A stretch of DNA of 64,000 nucleotides, taken from contig NZ_FCOF02000007.1 of NCBI RefSeq assembly GCF_001544755.2, forward strand, positions 186,001 through 250,000, written 5' to 3'. Each line of letters opens with the position of its first letter. Position 1 is the first letter of the stretch. The DNA comes from Caballeronia catudaia. Lineage in GTDB: Bacteria; Pseudomonadota; Gammaproteobacteria; Burkholderiales; Burkholderiaceae. The position numbers were made by a program, and so were the translations under genes. Under the pieces are notes generated by a model. That model ran no database searches. It saw only the letters and a program-made list of their open reading frames with translations, and had not been told where the DNA came from. Shown here in pieces: positions 9,801 to 19,690 of this stretch.

Positions 9801-11042
9801 TTATTGATGACGCTTGAAGACGAGCGAGCCGTTCGTGCCGCCGAAGCCGAACGAGTTCTTCACCGCCACGTCGATCTTCATGTCCCGCGCGGTGTTCGCG
9901 CAGTAGTCCAGGTCGCACTTCGGATCCTGGTTGAAGATGTTGATGGTCGGCGGCGACACTTGATTGTGGATCGCCAGCACGGTGAACACCGACTCCAGGC
10001 CACCCGCGCCGCCCAGCAGGTGGCCGGTCATCGACTTGGTGGAGTTGACGACGGCCTTCTTCGCCTGATCGCCGAGCGCGCGCGTGATGCCGATCGTCTC
10101 GGCGATATCGCCGAGCGGCGTCGACGTGCCGTGCGCGTTGACGTAGTTGACCTCGTCGGCATTGATCCGCGCGTTTTTCATCGCGTTGACCATCGCGCGG
10201 CGGCCGCCGTCGCCGTCTTCGGGCGGCGCGGTCATGTGATACGCGTCGCCGCTCATGCCGTAGCCGAGCACTTCCGCGTAGATCTTTGCGCCACGCGCCT
10301 TCGCATGCTCGTACTCTTCGAGCACCATCACGCCCGCGCCTTCGCCGAGCACGAAGCCGTCGCGGTCCGTATCCCACGGACGGCTGGCGGTGGCCGGGTC
10401 GTCGTTGCGCTGCGACAGCGCGCGCGCCGCCGCGAAGCCACCGATGCCGAGCGGCGAGACGGTTGCTTCCGCGCCGCCCGCGATCATCACGTCGGCGTCG
10501 CCGTATTCGATCAGGCGCGACGCCTCGCCGATGCAGTGCAGGCCGGTGGTGCAGGCCGTGACCATCGACAGGTTCGGGCCCTTCAGACCGAAGCGGATCG
10601 ACAGATGACCGGAGATCATGTTGATGATCGACGCGGGCACGAAGAACGGCGAAATGCGGCGCGGACCGCGATTGAGCAGCTCGGTCTGCGTGATTTCGAT
10701 CATCGGCAGCCCGCCGATGCCCGAGCCGACCACGACGCCCACGCGCTCCGAATTCTCATCGGTGATTTCGAGGCCCGAGTCCTGCACGGCCTGAACGCCC
10801 GCCGCGAAGCCGTAATGGATGAAGGTATCCATATGGCGCGCTTCCTTGGCGGGCATGTAGTCTTCGATATTGAAGCCCTTCACCTCGCCGGCGAAACGGG
10901 TGGAGAAGTTCGTCGCGTCGAACTTCGTGATATTGGCGATGCCCGACTTGCCCGCGACCAGATTGGCCCAGCCGTCGGCAACAGTATTCCCGACAGGCGA
11001 CACGAGCCCCAGGCCTGTAACAACAACTCGACGACGGCTCAC
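9801..11042 (-). CDS. fabF: 3-oxoacyl-ACP synthase II (KAS II)
   Basis: Condensing enzyme that elongates acyl-ACP with malonyl-ACP in type II fatty acid synthesis, including the step that sets unsaturated chain length. The catalytic triad is visible: C164 (VTACTTG), H304 ([11 protein letters not shown]) and H341 (SMTGHLLGG). Length 413 is typical. It is separated from acpP by 145 nt holding a strong terminator hairpin, so expression is probably by read-through or from its own promoter. Confidence 0.98.
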   Translation of the reverse strand: MSRRRVVVTGLGLVSPVGNTVADGWANLVAGKSGIANITKFDATNFSTRFAGEVKGFNIEDYMPAKEARHMDTFIHYGFAAGVQAVQDSGLEITDENSERVGVVVGSGIGGLPMIEITQTELLNRGPRRISPFFVPASIINMISGHLSIRFGLKGPNLSMVTACTTGLHCIGEASRLIEYGDADVMIAGGAEATVSPLGIGGFAAARALSQRNDDPATASRPWDTDRDGFVLGEGAGVMVLEEYEHAKARGAKIYAEVLGYGMSGDAYHMTAPPEDGDGGRRAMVNAMKNARINADEVNYVNAHGTSTPLGDIAETIGITRALGDQAKKAVVNSTKSMTGHLLGGAGGLESVFTVLAIHNQVSPPTINIFNQDPKCDLDYCANTARDMKIDVAVKNSFGFGGTNGSLVFKRHQ

Positions 11043-11067
11043 GGTAACCCCTTATCCATAGAATGAC

Positions 11068-11120
11068 GAAAAACAAAAGCCACAGCGGCCACAGGAAACC
11101 GCCCTGTGAGCCCTGTGGCT
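11068..11120 (-). terminator. Nested-hairpin terminator between acpP and fabF
   Basis: On the minus strand an outer stem AGCCACAG/CTGTGGCT (11113-11120 with 11078-11085) encloses an inner stem CACAGG/CCTGTG, and is followed by a T-rich tail (TTTTGTTTTT). It sits 68 nt past the acpP stop and ends about 30 nt before the fabF start. This is a good rho-independent terminator and would explain how much more acpP than fabF message can be made from one cluster. Confidence 0.8.
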
Positions 11121-11187
11121 GTCAAATCGGTCTGCAGCGACGAATGCTTCAAGCTGGTTGAGCGATGAGTCGCTGGCGCGTCCGGCC

Positions 11188-11427
11188 TCAGGCCTTGACG
11201 TTCGCGCGAGCGTAGTCGATCGCCTGCTGAACCGTGGTGATCTTTTCGGCCTCTTCATCGGGAATTTCCATGCCGAATTCGTCTTCCAGCGCCATGACGA
11301 GTTCGACCGTATCGAGCGAGTCAGCGCCCAGATCGTTCACGAACGATGCTTCGTTCTTGATTTCGGCTTCCGCCACGCCCAGTTGTTCGGCGACGATCTT
11401 CTTCACGCGCTGTTCGATGTTGTCCAT
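11188..11427 (-). CDS. acpP: Acyl carrier protein
   Basis: Small acidic carrier protein of fatty acid synthesis, 79 residues. The phosphopantetheine attachment site is S37 in [13 protein letters not shown], and the sequence has the usual Glu/Asp-rich helix II. It lies between fabG and fabF as in most proteobacteria. A strong ribosome site (CGGAGGG) lies just before the ATG. It has its own likely promoter and a terminator, consistent with being one of the most abundant proteins. Confidence 0.99.
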
Positions 11428-11471
11428 GCAGCCCTCCGAGGGGAAAAAAGTTCAAAAATACGAGTGCGCGC

Positions 11472-11480
11472 ATTTTATCA
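11472..11480 (-). promoter_or_regulatory. Extended -10 promoter for acpP
   Basis: Minus-strand TGA-TAAAAT gives an extended -10 element, with the hexamer at 11472-11477 and the TG motif at 11479-11480. A start near 11464 would leave a leader of about 37 nt carrying the CGGAGGG ribosome site. No recognisable -35 lies 16-18 nt upstream, which is tolerable for extended -10 promoters. The remaining fabG-acpP gap (to 11677) shows no gene. Confidence 0.5.
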
Positions 11481-11677
11481 GGTTTGAACCCGCAAAATAC
11501 GGCGCGTCAGTTCCATGCTCCACTGTCCGAGGCCCTTCATCAAGAGGGCTGCGGGCGGCTTCGCATCAATTCTTCACTGCCGCGCAGGCGCGGTGCGCAC
11601 GATGTTCGTCTGAGCATTTTGCGCGCCCGTCCCGGCGCGGATATTAAGCGAATTTCGGTGAAATGCCTATTAAGGCC

Positions 11678-12418
11678 TTACATGTACATGCCGCCGTTCA
11701 CATGCAGCGTCGTGCCGGTGATATAGCCGGCAAACGGCGATGCGAGGAAAGCCACAGCATGCGCGATATCTTCGGGCGCGCCCAGTCGGCCAAGCGGGAT
11801 AGTCGCGGTGAGCGCGGTGCGCTGCTCTTCCGGCAACACCTTCGTCATGTCGGTGTCGATGAAACCCGGTGCGATGCAATTCACCGTGATGCCACGGCTG
11901 CCGATTTCACGCGCGAGCGCGCGCGTCATGCCCGCGACGCCGGCCTTCGCCGCCGCATAGTTGGCCTGCCCCGGATTGCCCGACGAACCGACCACCGACG
12001 TGATGTTGATGATGCGCCCGCCGCGCGCCTTCATCATCGGGCGCAGCACGGCGCGCGACAGACGGAAGACCGCGCGCAGGTTCGTGTCGATGACGGCGTC
12101 GAATTCGTCGTCCTTCATGCGCATCGCGAGCTGATCTTTCGTGATGCCCGCATTGTTCACGAGGATGTTCAGGCCGCCGAATTCCTTCACGATGGAGTCG
12201 ATGAACGCGTCGCTCGACGCCGCATCGTTCACGTTCAGCACCGCGCCGCGGCCCTTCGCGCCCGCCTGCTGCAATGCTTCGCCGATGCCGGCCGCGCCGC
12301 TTTCGCTCGTCGCCGTGCCGATGACCGTCGCGCCCTGCTTCGCGAGCTCGAGCGCGATCGCGCGCCCGATGCCGCGCGACGCGCCCGTGACGATTGCTAC
12401 TTGGTTTTCCAGGCTCAT
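11678..12418 (-). CDS. fabG: 3-oxoacyl-ACP reductase
   Basis: Short-chain dehydrogenase that reduces 3-oxoacyl-ACP with NADPH. Nucleotide-binding TGASRGIG at 11-18, NNAG at 88-91, and catalytic S141, Y154 and K158 (YAAAK) are present. Length 246 is typical. It starts 19 nt after the fabD stop, so the two are cotranscribed. The fab context rules out the many other SDR functions. Confidence 0.97.
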   Translation of the reverse strand: MSLENQVAIVTGASRGIGRAIALELAKQGATVIGTATSESGAAGIGEALQQAGAKGRGAVLNVNDAASSDAFIDSIVKEFGGLNILVNNAGITKDQLAMRMKDDEFDAVIDTNLRAVFRLSRAVLRPMMKARGGRIINITSVVGSSGNPGQANYAAAKAGVAGMTRALAREIGSRGITVNCIAPGFIDTDMTKVLPEEQRTALTATIPLGRLGAPEDIAHAVAFLASPFAGYITGTTLHVNGGMYM

Positions 12419-12437
12419 GTTCTCGTCCCTCTCGTCC

Positions 12438-13370
12438 CTAGCCAGCGATCAGTTTGCGCGTCTCTTCGAGCGATGCCGGATCGAAGATCGAACCGCCGAC
12501 GAGAGTGCCGTCGATGCGCTTCGTCAGACCCGCGAGCACCTTGCCCGGACCGCATTCGATGACGTGCGTGACGCCGTCCTTCGCCATCGCCTGCACGCAC
12601 TCGACCCAGCGCACCGGACCGGCGGCCTGACGCACGAGCGCGTCCTTGATCGCGGCGGGATCGGAGACCACGGCGACATCGACGTTATTGATCAGCGGAA
12701 TCCGCGGCGCCTGGATCTCGACTTTCGCGAGATAGTCGCGCAACTGATCCGACGCCGGCTTGAGCAGCGACGAGTGGAACGGCGCGGAAACCGGCAGCGG
12801 CAGCGCGCGCTTCGCGCCCTTCGCCTTCGCCACTTCGCATGCCTTCTCGACAGCGGCCTTGCTGCCCGCGATGACCACTTGCGCGGGCGCATTGAAGTTC
12901 ACCGCTTCGACCACGCCCGCCGACGACGCTTCAGCGCAGACCGCGCGCACGGTGTCGTCGTCGAGGCCGAGGATCGCGGCCATGCCGCCCACGCCGACCG
13001 GCACGGCGCTTTGCATCGCCTGCGCACGAAAGCGCACGAGCGGCACCGCGTCGGCGAATGCGAGCGCGCCGGCCGCGACGAGCGCGGTGTATTCGCCCAG
13101 GCTATGACCCGCGACGATGGCGGGCGCGAGGCCCGTTTCCTTTTCCCACACGCGGTAGATCGCGTAGGCCGCCGTCAGCATGACGGGCTGCGTGTTCGTC
13201 GTCAGGTTGAGTTCTTCCGCGGGGCCTTCGGCGATCAGCTTGCCGAGATCCTGGCCGAGCGCATCGGAGGCCTGCTGCACGGTCTCGCGCACGATGGCGT
13301 GGTCGGCGAATGCGCCCAGCATGCCGATCGACTGCGAGCCTTGTCCGGGAAAAACGAACGCAAATTTCAT
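12438..13370 (-). CDS. fabD: Malonyl-CoA:ACP transacylase
   Basis: Moves malonyl groups from CoA to ACP. The N-terminus MKFAFVFPGQGSQ is the family signature and follows GAGGA at good spacing, which fixes the start at 13370; a 13-codon upstream extension is not family-like. Nucleophile S90 in GHSLGEY and partner H199 in APFHSS are present, as is QAMQ of the substrate site. Length 310 is typical. It lies between fabH and fabG. Confidence 0.97.
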   Translation of the reverse strand: MKFAFVFPGQGSQSIGMLGAFADHAIVRETVQQASDALGQDLGKLIAEGPAEELNLTTNTQPVMLTAAYAIYRVWEKETGLAPAIVAGHSLGEYTALVAAGALAFADAVPLVRFRAQAMQSAVPVGVGGMAAILGLDDDTVRAVCAEASSAGVVEAVNFNAPAQVVIAGSKAAVEKACEVAKAKGAKRALPLPVSAPFHSSLLKPASDQLRDYLAKVEIQAPRIPLINNVDVAVVSDPAAIKDALVRQAAGPVRWVECVQAMAKDGVTHVIECGPGKVLAGLTKRIDGTLVGGSIFDPASLEETRKLIAG

Positions 13371-13488
13371 ATCGTCCTCGTTGATTGGAATGATCCGCGA
13401 TGCCTTCACGGACCGCGCGCTACGCGAGCGCGCGGGGTCGGCGATGAAGTGGGATCAGTTGCGAATGAATAGAGGGAATCGATAACGA

Positions 13489-14478
13489 TCAGTAGCGAAT
13501 GACCGACGCGCCCCACGTGAAGCCGCCGCCCACGCCTTCGATCAGCACGTTGTCGCCGCGCTTGATGCGGCCGTCGCGCACGGCGACGTCGAGCGCGAGC
13601 GGAATCGAGGCCGCCGACGTGTTGCCGTGCTCGCCGACCGTCACGACCATGCGCTCGGACGGCAGGCGCAGCTTGCGCGCGGTGCTCTGCATGATGCGGA
13701 TATTGGCCTGATGCGGAATCAGCCAGTCGATGTCTTCAGCCGTGAGCTTCGCCTTGTCGAGCGCTTCGAGCGCGACCTTTTCGAGCACGTTGACCGCGAG
13801 CTTGAACACGGCCTGCCCGTCCATGTGCAGAAACGCGGTGCCTTCGACCACGCCGCCGTTGACGTTGCCCGGCGTGCAGAGAATGTCGGAATAGCTGCCG
13901 TCCGCATGCAGCGCGCTCGACAGCACGCCCGGCTCTTCGGACGCCTGCAGCACGACCGCCCCCGCGCCGTCGCCGAACAGCACGCAGGTGGTGCGGTCGT
14001 TGAAATCGAGAATGCGCGAGAACGTTTCCGCGCCGACGACGAGCGCCGTGCGGTTCAGGCCGCTGCGAATGAAGCTGTCCGCCGTCGCGACGCCGTACGC
14101 GAAACCGGAGCACACGGCCTGCAAGTCGAAGGCCGCGCCGTTGTTCCTGATGCCGAGCTTGTTCTGCAACAGACACGCGGTGCTCGGGAAAACGAAGTCC
14201 GGCGTGGAGGTCGCGACGATGATCAGATCGATCGACTGAGGATCGATGCCGGCTGCTTCGATCGCCTTCTGCGAAGCGATGAGCGCGAGGTCGCTGGTGG
14301 TTTGATTCGGCGCCGCGAAGTGACGCGCGTGAATGCCGGTGCGCGCGACGATCCATTCGTCACTCGTCTCGACGCCCTGCTTCGCGAGACGGTCCGCCAA
14401 GTCCTGATTCGTGACGCGCTCGGACGGCAGGAAGCTGCCGGTGCCCAGCACGCGAGAGTAAAGATTGGATTGAGCCAT
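13489..14478 (-). CDS. fabH: 3-oxoacyl-ACP synthase III (KAS III)
   Basis: Starts fatty acid synthesis by condensing acetyl-CoA with malonyl-ACP. The triad C123 (AVCSGF), H256 (LIPHQAN) and N286 (EHGNTSA) is intact. Length 329 is usual. Its start codon overlaps the plsX stop (TAATG arrangement), so translation of the two is coupled. Confidence 0.98.
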   Translation of the reverse strand: MAQSNLYSRVLGTGSFLPSERVTNQDLADRLAKQGVETSDEWIVARTGIHARHFAAPNQTTSDLALIASQKAIEAAGIDPQSIDLIIVATSTPDFVFPSTACLLQNKLGIRNNGAAFDLQAVCSGFAYGVATADSFIRSGLNRTALVVGAETFSRILDFNDRTTCVLFGDGAGAVVLQASEEPGVLSSALHADGSYSDILCTPGNVNGGVVEGTAFLHMDGQAVFKLAVNVLEKVALEALDKAKLTAEDIDWLIPHQANIRIMQSTARKLRLPSERMVVTVGEHGNTSAASIPLALDVAVRDGRIKRGDNVLIEGVGGGFTWGASVIRY

Positions 14479-15578
14479 TATGCCTTCGAATGTAGCGCAG
14501 TACCGGGTTGGTCCGGCGGGTTCGGCTGTACGGCGGGCTGTTCAGCCGCGATGCCGGGAACGTCGGGCGCGGCGGGCGCGTTCTCTTCCATCGCGCGCAC
14601 CAGGCGCTCGAGCACGCCATTTTTGACGGCATCATACCCGCGTTTGATAGCCCACTCAAACCCGAAGGCCTCGGCCGAGCCGTGACTTTTGATCACGAGC
14701 CCGCGCAGGCCGAGCAACGCGGCGCCGTTATATTGCGCGGGATCAACGCGCTTCTTGAAACGCTTGAGAACGGGCAACGCGACGAGCGCCATCAGCTTGG
14801 AAGCGAAGTTGCGGCTGAACTCTTCCTTTATGATGTCGGCGAGCATCTTCGCGAGACCTTCGGAGGTCTTCAGCGCGACATTGCCGACGAAGCCGTCGCA
14901 CACGACCACATCCGTCGTGCCTTTATAGATGTCGTTGCCTTCCACGTTGCCGTAGAAGTTGAGCGTGCTCGCGCGCAACAGCTCGCCCGCGCGCTTGATC
15001 GTTTCGTTGCCCTTGATGACTTCTTCGCCGATATTGAGCAGGCCGATGGTGGGCCGCTCACGGCCTTCGATCGCCGCCACGAGCGCGTGGCCCATTTCAG
15101 CGAACTGCAGCAGATGCCCGGGTTCGCAATCGACGTTGGCGCCCAGATCGAGAACGGTGGTGTAGCCCTTCTGGCTCGGCATCGCGAACGCGATGGCGGG
15201 ACGTTCGATGCCGGCGAGCGTTTTCAGCACATACCGGGACACCGCCATGAGCGCGCCGGTATTGCCGGCGGAAATGCACGTCTGCGCCTCGCCTTCCTTC
15301 ACGAGGTTGAGCGCGACGCGCATCGACGAATCTTTTTTCTTGCGCAGCGCGACTTCGACGGGATCGTCCATCGCGACGACTTCGCTTGCAGGAACGACGG
15401 TCAGACGAGGCTCGTCGAGAGCCTTCGACTTCTTCAGTTGCGCGCGGATGGGCTGCTCGAGACCGACGAGCATGAGGTGTGCGTCGGGATGCGAGCGCAC
15501 GAAACTGACGGCAGCGGGAACGGTCACGGCCGGGCCGTGGTCGCCTCCCATGCAGTCGATGGTTATCTTTACAGTCAT
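14478..15578 (-). CDS. plsX: Phosphate acyltransferase PlsX
   Basis: Makes acyl-phosphate from acyl-ACP, the acyl donor for PlsY in phosphatidic acid synthesis. The N-terminus [16 protein letters not shown] and the [10 protein letters not shown] motif are family hallmarks. The C-terminus extends to about residue 366 with an Ala/Pro-rich tail beyond the usual near-340 end. It lies between rpmF and fabH, the widely conserved rpmF-plsX-fabH order. Confidence 0.96.
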   Translation of the reverse strand: MTVKITIDCMGGDHGPAVTVPAAVSFVRSHPDAHLMLVGLEQPIRAQLKKSKALDEPRLTVVPASEVVAMDDPVEVALRKKKDSSMRVALNLVKEGEAQTCISAGNTGALMAVSRYVLKTLAGIERPAIAFAMPSQKGYTTVLDLGANVDCEPGHLLQFAEMGHALVAAIEGRERPTIGLLNIGEEVIKGNETIKRAGELLRASTLNFYGNVEGNDIYKGTTDVVVCDGFVGNVALKTSEGLAKMLADIIKEEFSRNFASKLMALVALPVLKRFKKRVDPAQYNGAALLGLRGLVIKSHGSAEAFGFEWAIKRGYDAVKNGVLERLVRAMEENAPAAPDVPGIAAEQPAVQPNPPDQPGTALHSKA

Positions 15579-15716
15579 GGAACGCGACGAATTTCGGGCA
15601 CAAAAAAGCGGCAGTGAAATGCCGCCTTCTCGTCGTACCGGGAAAGTGTCAAGAGCGAGTTGCGCCCGGGCGCCCGCAGAACGGTTCCGACAGGCGCGTC
15701 AAGCGCTGCTGAACGC

Positions 15717-15896
15717 TTAGTCGTTCTTCGTCTTGACGACTTTCTTGCCACGATAGTAGCCGTTCGGGCTTACGTGGTGACGCAGATGCACTTCGCCCGT
15801 GCTCGGCTCGACGGCCAGCGGAGCGCCCGTCAGGAAGTCGTGGGAACGGTGCATGCCGCGCTTCGACGGCGACTTCTTGTTTTGCTGAACTGCCAT
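15717..15896 (-). CDS. rpmF: 50S ribosomal protein L32
   Basis: Small (59-residue) protein of the large ribosomal subunit. It begins [15 protein letters not shown], the usual start, and contains [17 protein letters not shown] near the end. The zinc-binding Cys pairs of some L32 proteins are absent, as is common in proteobacteria. It lies between yceD and plsX, its conserved place. A TAGAAT -10-like element (complement at 15921-15926) lies 25 nt upstream of the ATG and may be a promoter additional to the yceD one. Confidence 0.97.
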   Translation of the reverse strand: MAVQQNKKSPSKRGMHRSHDFLTGAPLAVEPSTGEVHLRHHVSPNGYYRGKKVVKTKND

Positions 15897-16037
15897 GATT
15901 ACTCCAGAAAAATTTTGCGAATTCTAACACAGGGAGAGAGGTCCATCTCCGCGTTCACGGAGGAACTTCAGGGCCGTATGGCCCACCGCCTGAAGCGGGA
16001 GTTCGCGTTCGGCGGATACTTCCCCGCTTTCGCTACA

Positions 16038-16658
16038 TCAATGCTTCTTGCCGTCCGGATCGCTCGATTTGAGCTTCTCCAGCACGGCGAACGGATTCGG
16101 TTTCTCTACTTCTTGCTCGCCGCCCGCCGCCGCCTCGCCCTCGTCGCTGGCCGGGAGCAGGCTTTCATGCACCTCGGGGCAGACGTTGTGCTTCGGCACG
16201 AGCGGCAACGACAACAGCAATTCCTCTTCGATCAAGTCGACGAGATCGAACTGGCGCGAGCCTACGATCACTTCCACTTCATCGTCGTCGAGCGGATATT
16301 CGTCCGCTTCTTCTTCCGTCGCCACGATCCGATACGTTGCATCCACATCGAGATGTTGCGAATACGGCTGAAGACAGCGCTGGCACGTGAGCCACACCGA
16401 GCCGTGCACCGCGAGGCGCAGATAAGGCTGCGGCGCGTCCGTGCCGTCGTCCTGCAGTTCCGGCTGGGTCGAGCCCTCGCCCTGCCAGGTGAACACGGCG
16501 TCGCGATCTGGCACATCTGCCGGCACTTCGGCTAACATGCGCGGCATCTGCGATATACGCAGCGCGCCGGCCGCCTGCCTGCCGCTCTCGGCGAATTCGT
16601 AAATGTCGAGCGCGCGCAGATCGGCGGGGCTCACAGGTTTGCCAGGATTCTGAGTCAT
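16038..16658 (-). CDS. yceD: YceD/DUF177 family protein (23S rRNA accumulation protein)
   Basis: Conserved protein encoded immediately upstream of rpmF in most bacteria; in E. coli and plants it is needed for normal 23S rRNA accumulation. The only metal-site-like motif is C92-Q-R-C95 in VWLTCQRCLQPY, typical of the family; acidic stretches dominate the C-terminal half. Length 206. It heads the yceD-rpmF-plsX-fab string. A direct biochemical activity is not known. Confidence 0.9.
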   Translation of the reverse strand: MTQNPGKPVSPADLRALDIYEFAESGRQAAGALRISQMPRMLAEVPADVPDRDAVFTWQGEGSTQPELQDDGTDAPQPYLRLAVHGSVWLTCQRCLQPYSQHLDVDATYRIVATEEEADEYPLDDDEVEVIVGSRQFDLVDLIEEELLLSLPLVPKHNVCPEVHESLLPASDEGEAAAGGEQEVEKPNPFAVLEKLKSSDPDGKKH

Positions 16659-16977
16659 GTGCGCTCCCTGCTTGACCTTGCTGGGTTAGTGCTTCCGGTG
16701 AGCGTTCAGTATGCACCGCGACGCCGCATTGAGGCAGGCGTGGCTTGCCCGAATTTGCATCGCACCGGCATTCGTGCTGCATTTATGCCGCACTCGTACT
16801 GAGCGCGATGCGGTTCTGAGCGGCTTTCACCGGGTCCACCAGCGCCGGACGCAAAGACCTGCAAGCGCACGCACCGATGAAAAGCCCAAAATCATATCGG
16901 CTTTGTTCTTTCGAGTCAAACACTTAAGAACCGGCCCGCCGCCTGTCGTTTTTACATTCATTCTTGCTGACTCATCT
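16659..16977. other. Divergent yceD / yceF-like intergenic region
   Basis: About 320 nt between two divergent genes. It should hold promoters in both directions, but no pair of good -35 and -10 hexamers stands out. A TACATT near 16948 on the plus strand and CATAAA-like sequence on the minus strand are weak candidates only. No credible ORF, RNA or repeat was seen. Confidence 0.5.
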
Positions 16978-17595
16978 ATGTCCGACGCTTCAAACACGCC
17001 GCCGCCCCTGATTCTGGCATCCAGCTCGCCCTACCGGCGCGAATTGCTGGCACGCCTGCGCATTCCCTTCGATGTCGTCACGCCAGACATCGATGAAACG
17101 CCGCTCGACGGCGAAACACCCGAAGCAACCGCCGTGCGGCTCTCGATCGCCAAGGCACGCGCGGCGGCTGGACGCATCGAGGGCGGCACGGGCGCGCTCG
17201 TGATCGGCTCCGATCAGGTCGCGACCTTCGACGGAAAGCAGCTCGGCAAGCCCAGCACGCACGAAAAAGCCGTCACGCAGCTTCAGGCGATGCGCGGCCG
17301 CGGCGTCGAATTCCACAGCGCGCTGTGCCTGCTCGATAGCCGCACGGGCATTGCGCAATCCGCCGATATCGTCACGCGCGTTCGCTTTCGCCGCTATTCG
17401 GACGCGCAGATCGAAACCTATCTGCGCGCGGAAACACCGTACGACTGCGCTGGCAGCGCAAAGGCCGAGGGCCTCGGCATCGCGCTGCTGGAAGCCATCG
17501 AATCCGACGACCCGACTGCGCTCATCGGTTTGCCGCTGATCGCGCTGACCGGCATGCTCGCAAACGCCGGATATCCGGTTCTGGGGGGCGCATGA
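16978..17595 (+). CDS. Maf/YceF-type nucleoside-triphosphate pyrophosphatase
   Basis: Maf-family pyrophosphatase, closest to the YceF (m7GTP) group, which hydrolyses non-canonical or modified nucleotides. The N-terminal signature [14 protein letters not shown] (about residues 11-24) and [16 protein letters not shown] are present. I chose the ATG at 16978, giving 205 residues; a longer upstream reading is rich in Cys/His/Arg and not family-like. In E. coli yceF is divergent from yceD-rpmF, the same arrangement as here. It overlaps the next gene by 4 nt. Confidence 0.9.
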   Translation: MSDASNTPPPLILASSSPYRRELLARLRIPFDVVTPDIDETPLDGETPEATAVRLSIAKARAAAGRIEGGTGALVIGSDQVATFDGKQLGKPSTHEKAVTQLQAMRGRGVEFHSALCLLDSRTGIAQSADIVTRVRFRRYSDAQIETYLRAETPYDCAGSAKAEGLGIALLEAIESDDPTALIGLPLIALTGMLANAGYPVLGGA

Positions 17596-18311
17596 GCGGC
17601 GTTCTGTACCTGATCCCCAACACGCTCGGCGAAGGGGACGCCGACGCGCTCGCGCACGTTTTGCCCGAGCCGGTGCGCGCGCAGGCAGCCGCGCTCGCGT
17701 ATTACATCGGCGAGAACGCGAAAACGACGCGCGCCTTTCTGAAGAAAGTCGGAACGGAACGCCCGATTCAGGAAATCGAGGTGCGCGAACTGAACGTGAA
17801 AACGCCGCCCGCGGAAATCGACAAGCTGCTTGCGCCGATCCTCGCCGGCACCAATGCGGGTCTGGTTTCCGAAGCCGGTTGCCCTGCCGTCGCCGATCCG
17901 GGCGCGCTGCTCGTGCGGCGCGCGCATCAGCGCGGCGTGAAAGTGGTGCCGTTCGTCGGACCGAGCTCGATTCTGCTCGCGCTGATGGCCTCGGGCATGA
18001 ACGGCCAAAGCTTCGCGTTCAACGGTTATCTGCCCGTCGATGCCAACGAGCGCGGCAAGCGCCTGCGCGAGCTGGAGCAACTGTCGCGCAAAGCCAATCA
18101 GACGCAGATTTTCATCGAAACGCCCTATCGCAATAAGGCGATGCTCGACACGCTCATCGCCACTTGCGCGCCATCGACGCTGATTTGCGTCGCCGTCGAT
18201 CTGACGCTGCCGGGCGAAACCATCGTCACGCGCACGGCGGCGGACTGGAAGAAGCAGGCGGCGCCGGAACTGCACAAGCGCCCGGCGATCTTCCTGCTGC
18301 TCGCGTCGTAG
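17592..18311 (+). CDS. SAM-dependent methyltransferase, tetrapyrrole methylase (RsmI-like) fold
   Basis: A 239-residue protein with the tetrapyrrole methylase fold used by RsmI (2'-O methylation of C1402 in 16S rRNA). Visible motifs are [10 protein letters not shown] at the start, [32 protein letters not shown], and ETPYRN. It differs from true RsmI by a shorter length and an altered N-terminus, and is better described as an RsmI-like paralogue. The start codon overlaps the stop of the yceF-like gene by 4 nt, so the two are translationally coupled. Confidence 0.85.
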   Translation: MSGVLYLIPNTLGEGDADALAHVLPEPVRAQAAALAYYIGENAKTTRAFLKKVGTERPIQEIEVRELNVKTPPAEIDKLLAPILAGTNAGLVSEAGCPAVADPGALLVRRAHQRGVKVVPFVGPSSILLALMASGMNGQSFAFNGYLPVDANERGKRLRELEQLSRKANQTQIFIETPYRNKAMLDTLIATCAPSTLICVAVDLTLPGETIVTRTAADWKKQAAPELHKRPAIFLLLAS

Positions 18312-18314
18312 CGA

Positions 18315-19277
18315 TCAGCGCAGTTGCGGCTTGCCGCCGGGCGTAAGCGCGCGCACGGCGGCATCGCCCACCGACGCGCCGAAGCGCCGCACCACGCGCT
18401 CGCTGATGCTCTCCTTCTGCGAATAATCGACGATGTCCGGCTGCTTGATGATTTCGCGCGCCACGTAGCTGGCGTCGCCGAAACCGTCGGCGAGACCGAG
18501 CTCGACGCTCTTCTCACCGGTCCAGAACATGCCGGAGAAGAGCTGCGGATCATCCTTCAGACGTTTGCCGCGCCCGAGCTTCACCGCGTCGATGAACTGC
18601 GTGTGGATCTGATCGAGCATTTCCTGCGCGTGCGCGTTCATCGCCGGTGATTCGGGCGAAAACGGATCGAAGGCGCCCTTGTTCGCGCCGGACGTGTGCA
18701 TGCGGCGCTGGATGCCGAGCTTGTCCATCAGCCCGGTGAAGCCGAAACCGTCCATCAGCACGCCGATCGAACCGACGATGCTCGCGCGATCGACGTAAAT
18801 CTTGTCCGCCGCCGCCGCGACGTAATAGCCGCCCGACGCGCACATGTCGTCGACGACGACGTAGAGCGGCGTCTTCGGATGCTTGACGCGCAGCCGCCTG
18901 ATCTCGCCGTTGATGATGCCCGCCTGCACCGGACTGCCGCCCGGGCTGTTGATGCGTAGGATCACGCCCGCCGTGTTCTCGTCCTCGAACGCGCTCCGCA
19001 GCGCGGCGTCGATATTGTCGGCGCTCGCATCGCTGTTTGCGGCGATTTCGCCTTGCAGATCGATGAGCGCGGTGTGCTTGCCCGCTTTCGCGACGCGATC
19101 GCCGGTGAAATCGAACACGCCCCATGCGATCAGCGCGATCACCGCGAGAAACACGAAGCGGAAGAAGATGCGCCAGCGCCGCGCGGCGCGCTGCTCGCGG
19201 ATCGCGGCGAGCGCGATGCGTTCGAGCGCGTCGCGCTCCCAATTGTCGTTGCGGCGCGGCGGAAGGTCGTCGGACAT
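18315..19277 (-). CDS. sppA: S49 family signal peptide peptidase, single-domain SppA type
   Basis: Membrane-anchored serine protease that degrades released signal peptides and other membrane-associated peptides. One membrane segment at about 40-55; catalytic nucleophile S148 in CASGGYY and likely Lys K200 in SGANKGAFDPF, the Ser/Lys dyad spacing of single-domain SppA. Length 320 contrasts with the tandem-domain enzyme of E. coli (618). It is the last gene of a minus-strand group with the Rieske, Gph-like and RluC genes. Assignment is firm at family level. Confidence 0.92.
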   Translation of the reverse strand: MSDDLPPRRNDNWERDALERIALAAIREQRAARRWRIFFRFVFLAVIALIAWGVFDFTGDRVAKAGKHTALIDLQGEIAANSDASADNIDAALRSAFEDENTAGVILRINSPGGSPVQAGIINGEIRRLRVKHPKTPLYVVVDDMCASGGYYVAAAADKIYVDRASIVGSIGVLMDGFGFTGLMDKLGIQRRMHTSGANKGAFDPFSPESPAMNAHAQEMLDQIHTQFIDAVKLGRGKRLKDDPQLFSGMFWTGEKSVELGLADGFGDASYVAREIIKQPDIVDYSQKESISERVVRRFGASVGDAAVRALTPGGKPQLR

Positions 19278-19303
19278 GCGTTGTTATGTGTCGTGAGAAG
19301 GAA

Positions 19304-19690
19304 TCAGGCGGGGCGCAGCGCGTCGTCGGGCAGCCAGAAGACCGCGCGGCCTTCCGGCGTGTCGCGCTCTTCCACCGTCACGGGCCGAAGCCGCGCGCCG
19401 CGGCATGGACCGCCGACGCATTTGCCGCTTTCGGGCTCGTAGATCGCGCCGTGGGTGGCGCACATCAAGTATAGGCCCGAGCTTTCGAAGAACTGGCCCT
19501 CGTTCCAGTCGAGCTCCATCGGCACGTGCGCGCAGCGGTTCAGATAGCCGTATGGCTTGCCGTCGTAGCGCACGAAGAACACGACGGCCTCGCCGCTCGC
19601 CTCTTTCGCCGGCAGGCGAACGCCCGCGCCGCCATCGACGAGTTCATCGGACGCGCAAACGCGCACGGCATCCCGCACCGGCTCGCTCAT
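19304..19690 (-). CDS. Rieske [2Fe-2S] domain protein
   Basis: A 128-residue stand-alone Rieske ferredoxin-like protein. The cluster ligands are C53-x-H55 and C77-x2-H80 (CAH and CATH), with the usual G after the second pair. The C-terminus LRPVTVEERDTPEGRAVFWLP completes the small beta domain. Spacing between ligand pairs is close to that of ferredoxin components rather than ring-hydroxylase alpha subunits. Its stop overlaps the gph-like start by 4 nt. The electron partner is unknown. Confidence 0.88.
   Translation of the reverse strand: MSEPVRDAVRVCASDELVDGGAGVRLPAKEASGEAVVFFVRYDGKPYGYLNRCAHVPMELDWNEGQFFESSGLYLMCATHGAIYEPESGKCVGGPCRGARLRPVTVEERDTPEGRAVFWLPDDALRPA

Noticed and set aside
15972..15985. 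GGGCC-GTAT-GGCCC palindrome in the rpmF leader
   Set aside because: Five-base GC stem of low information in this background; no sign that it is a ribosomal protein binding site.
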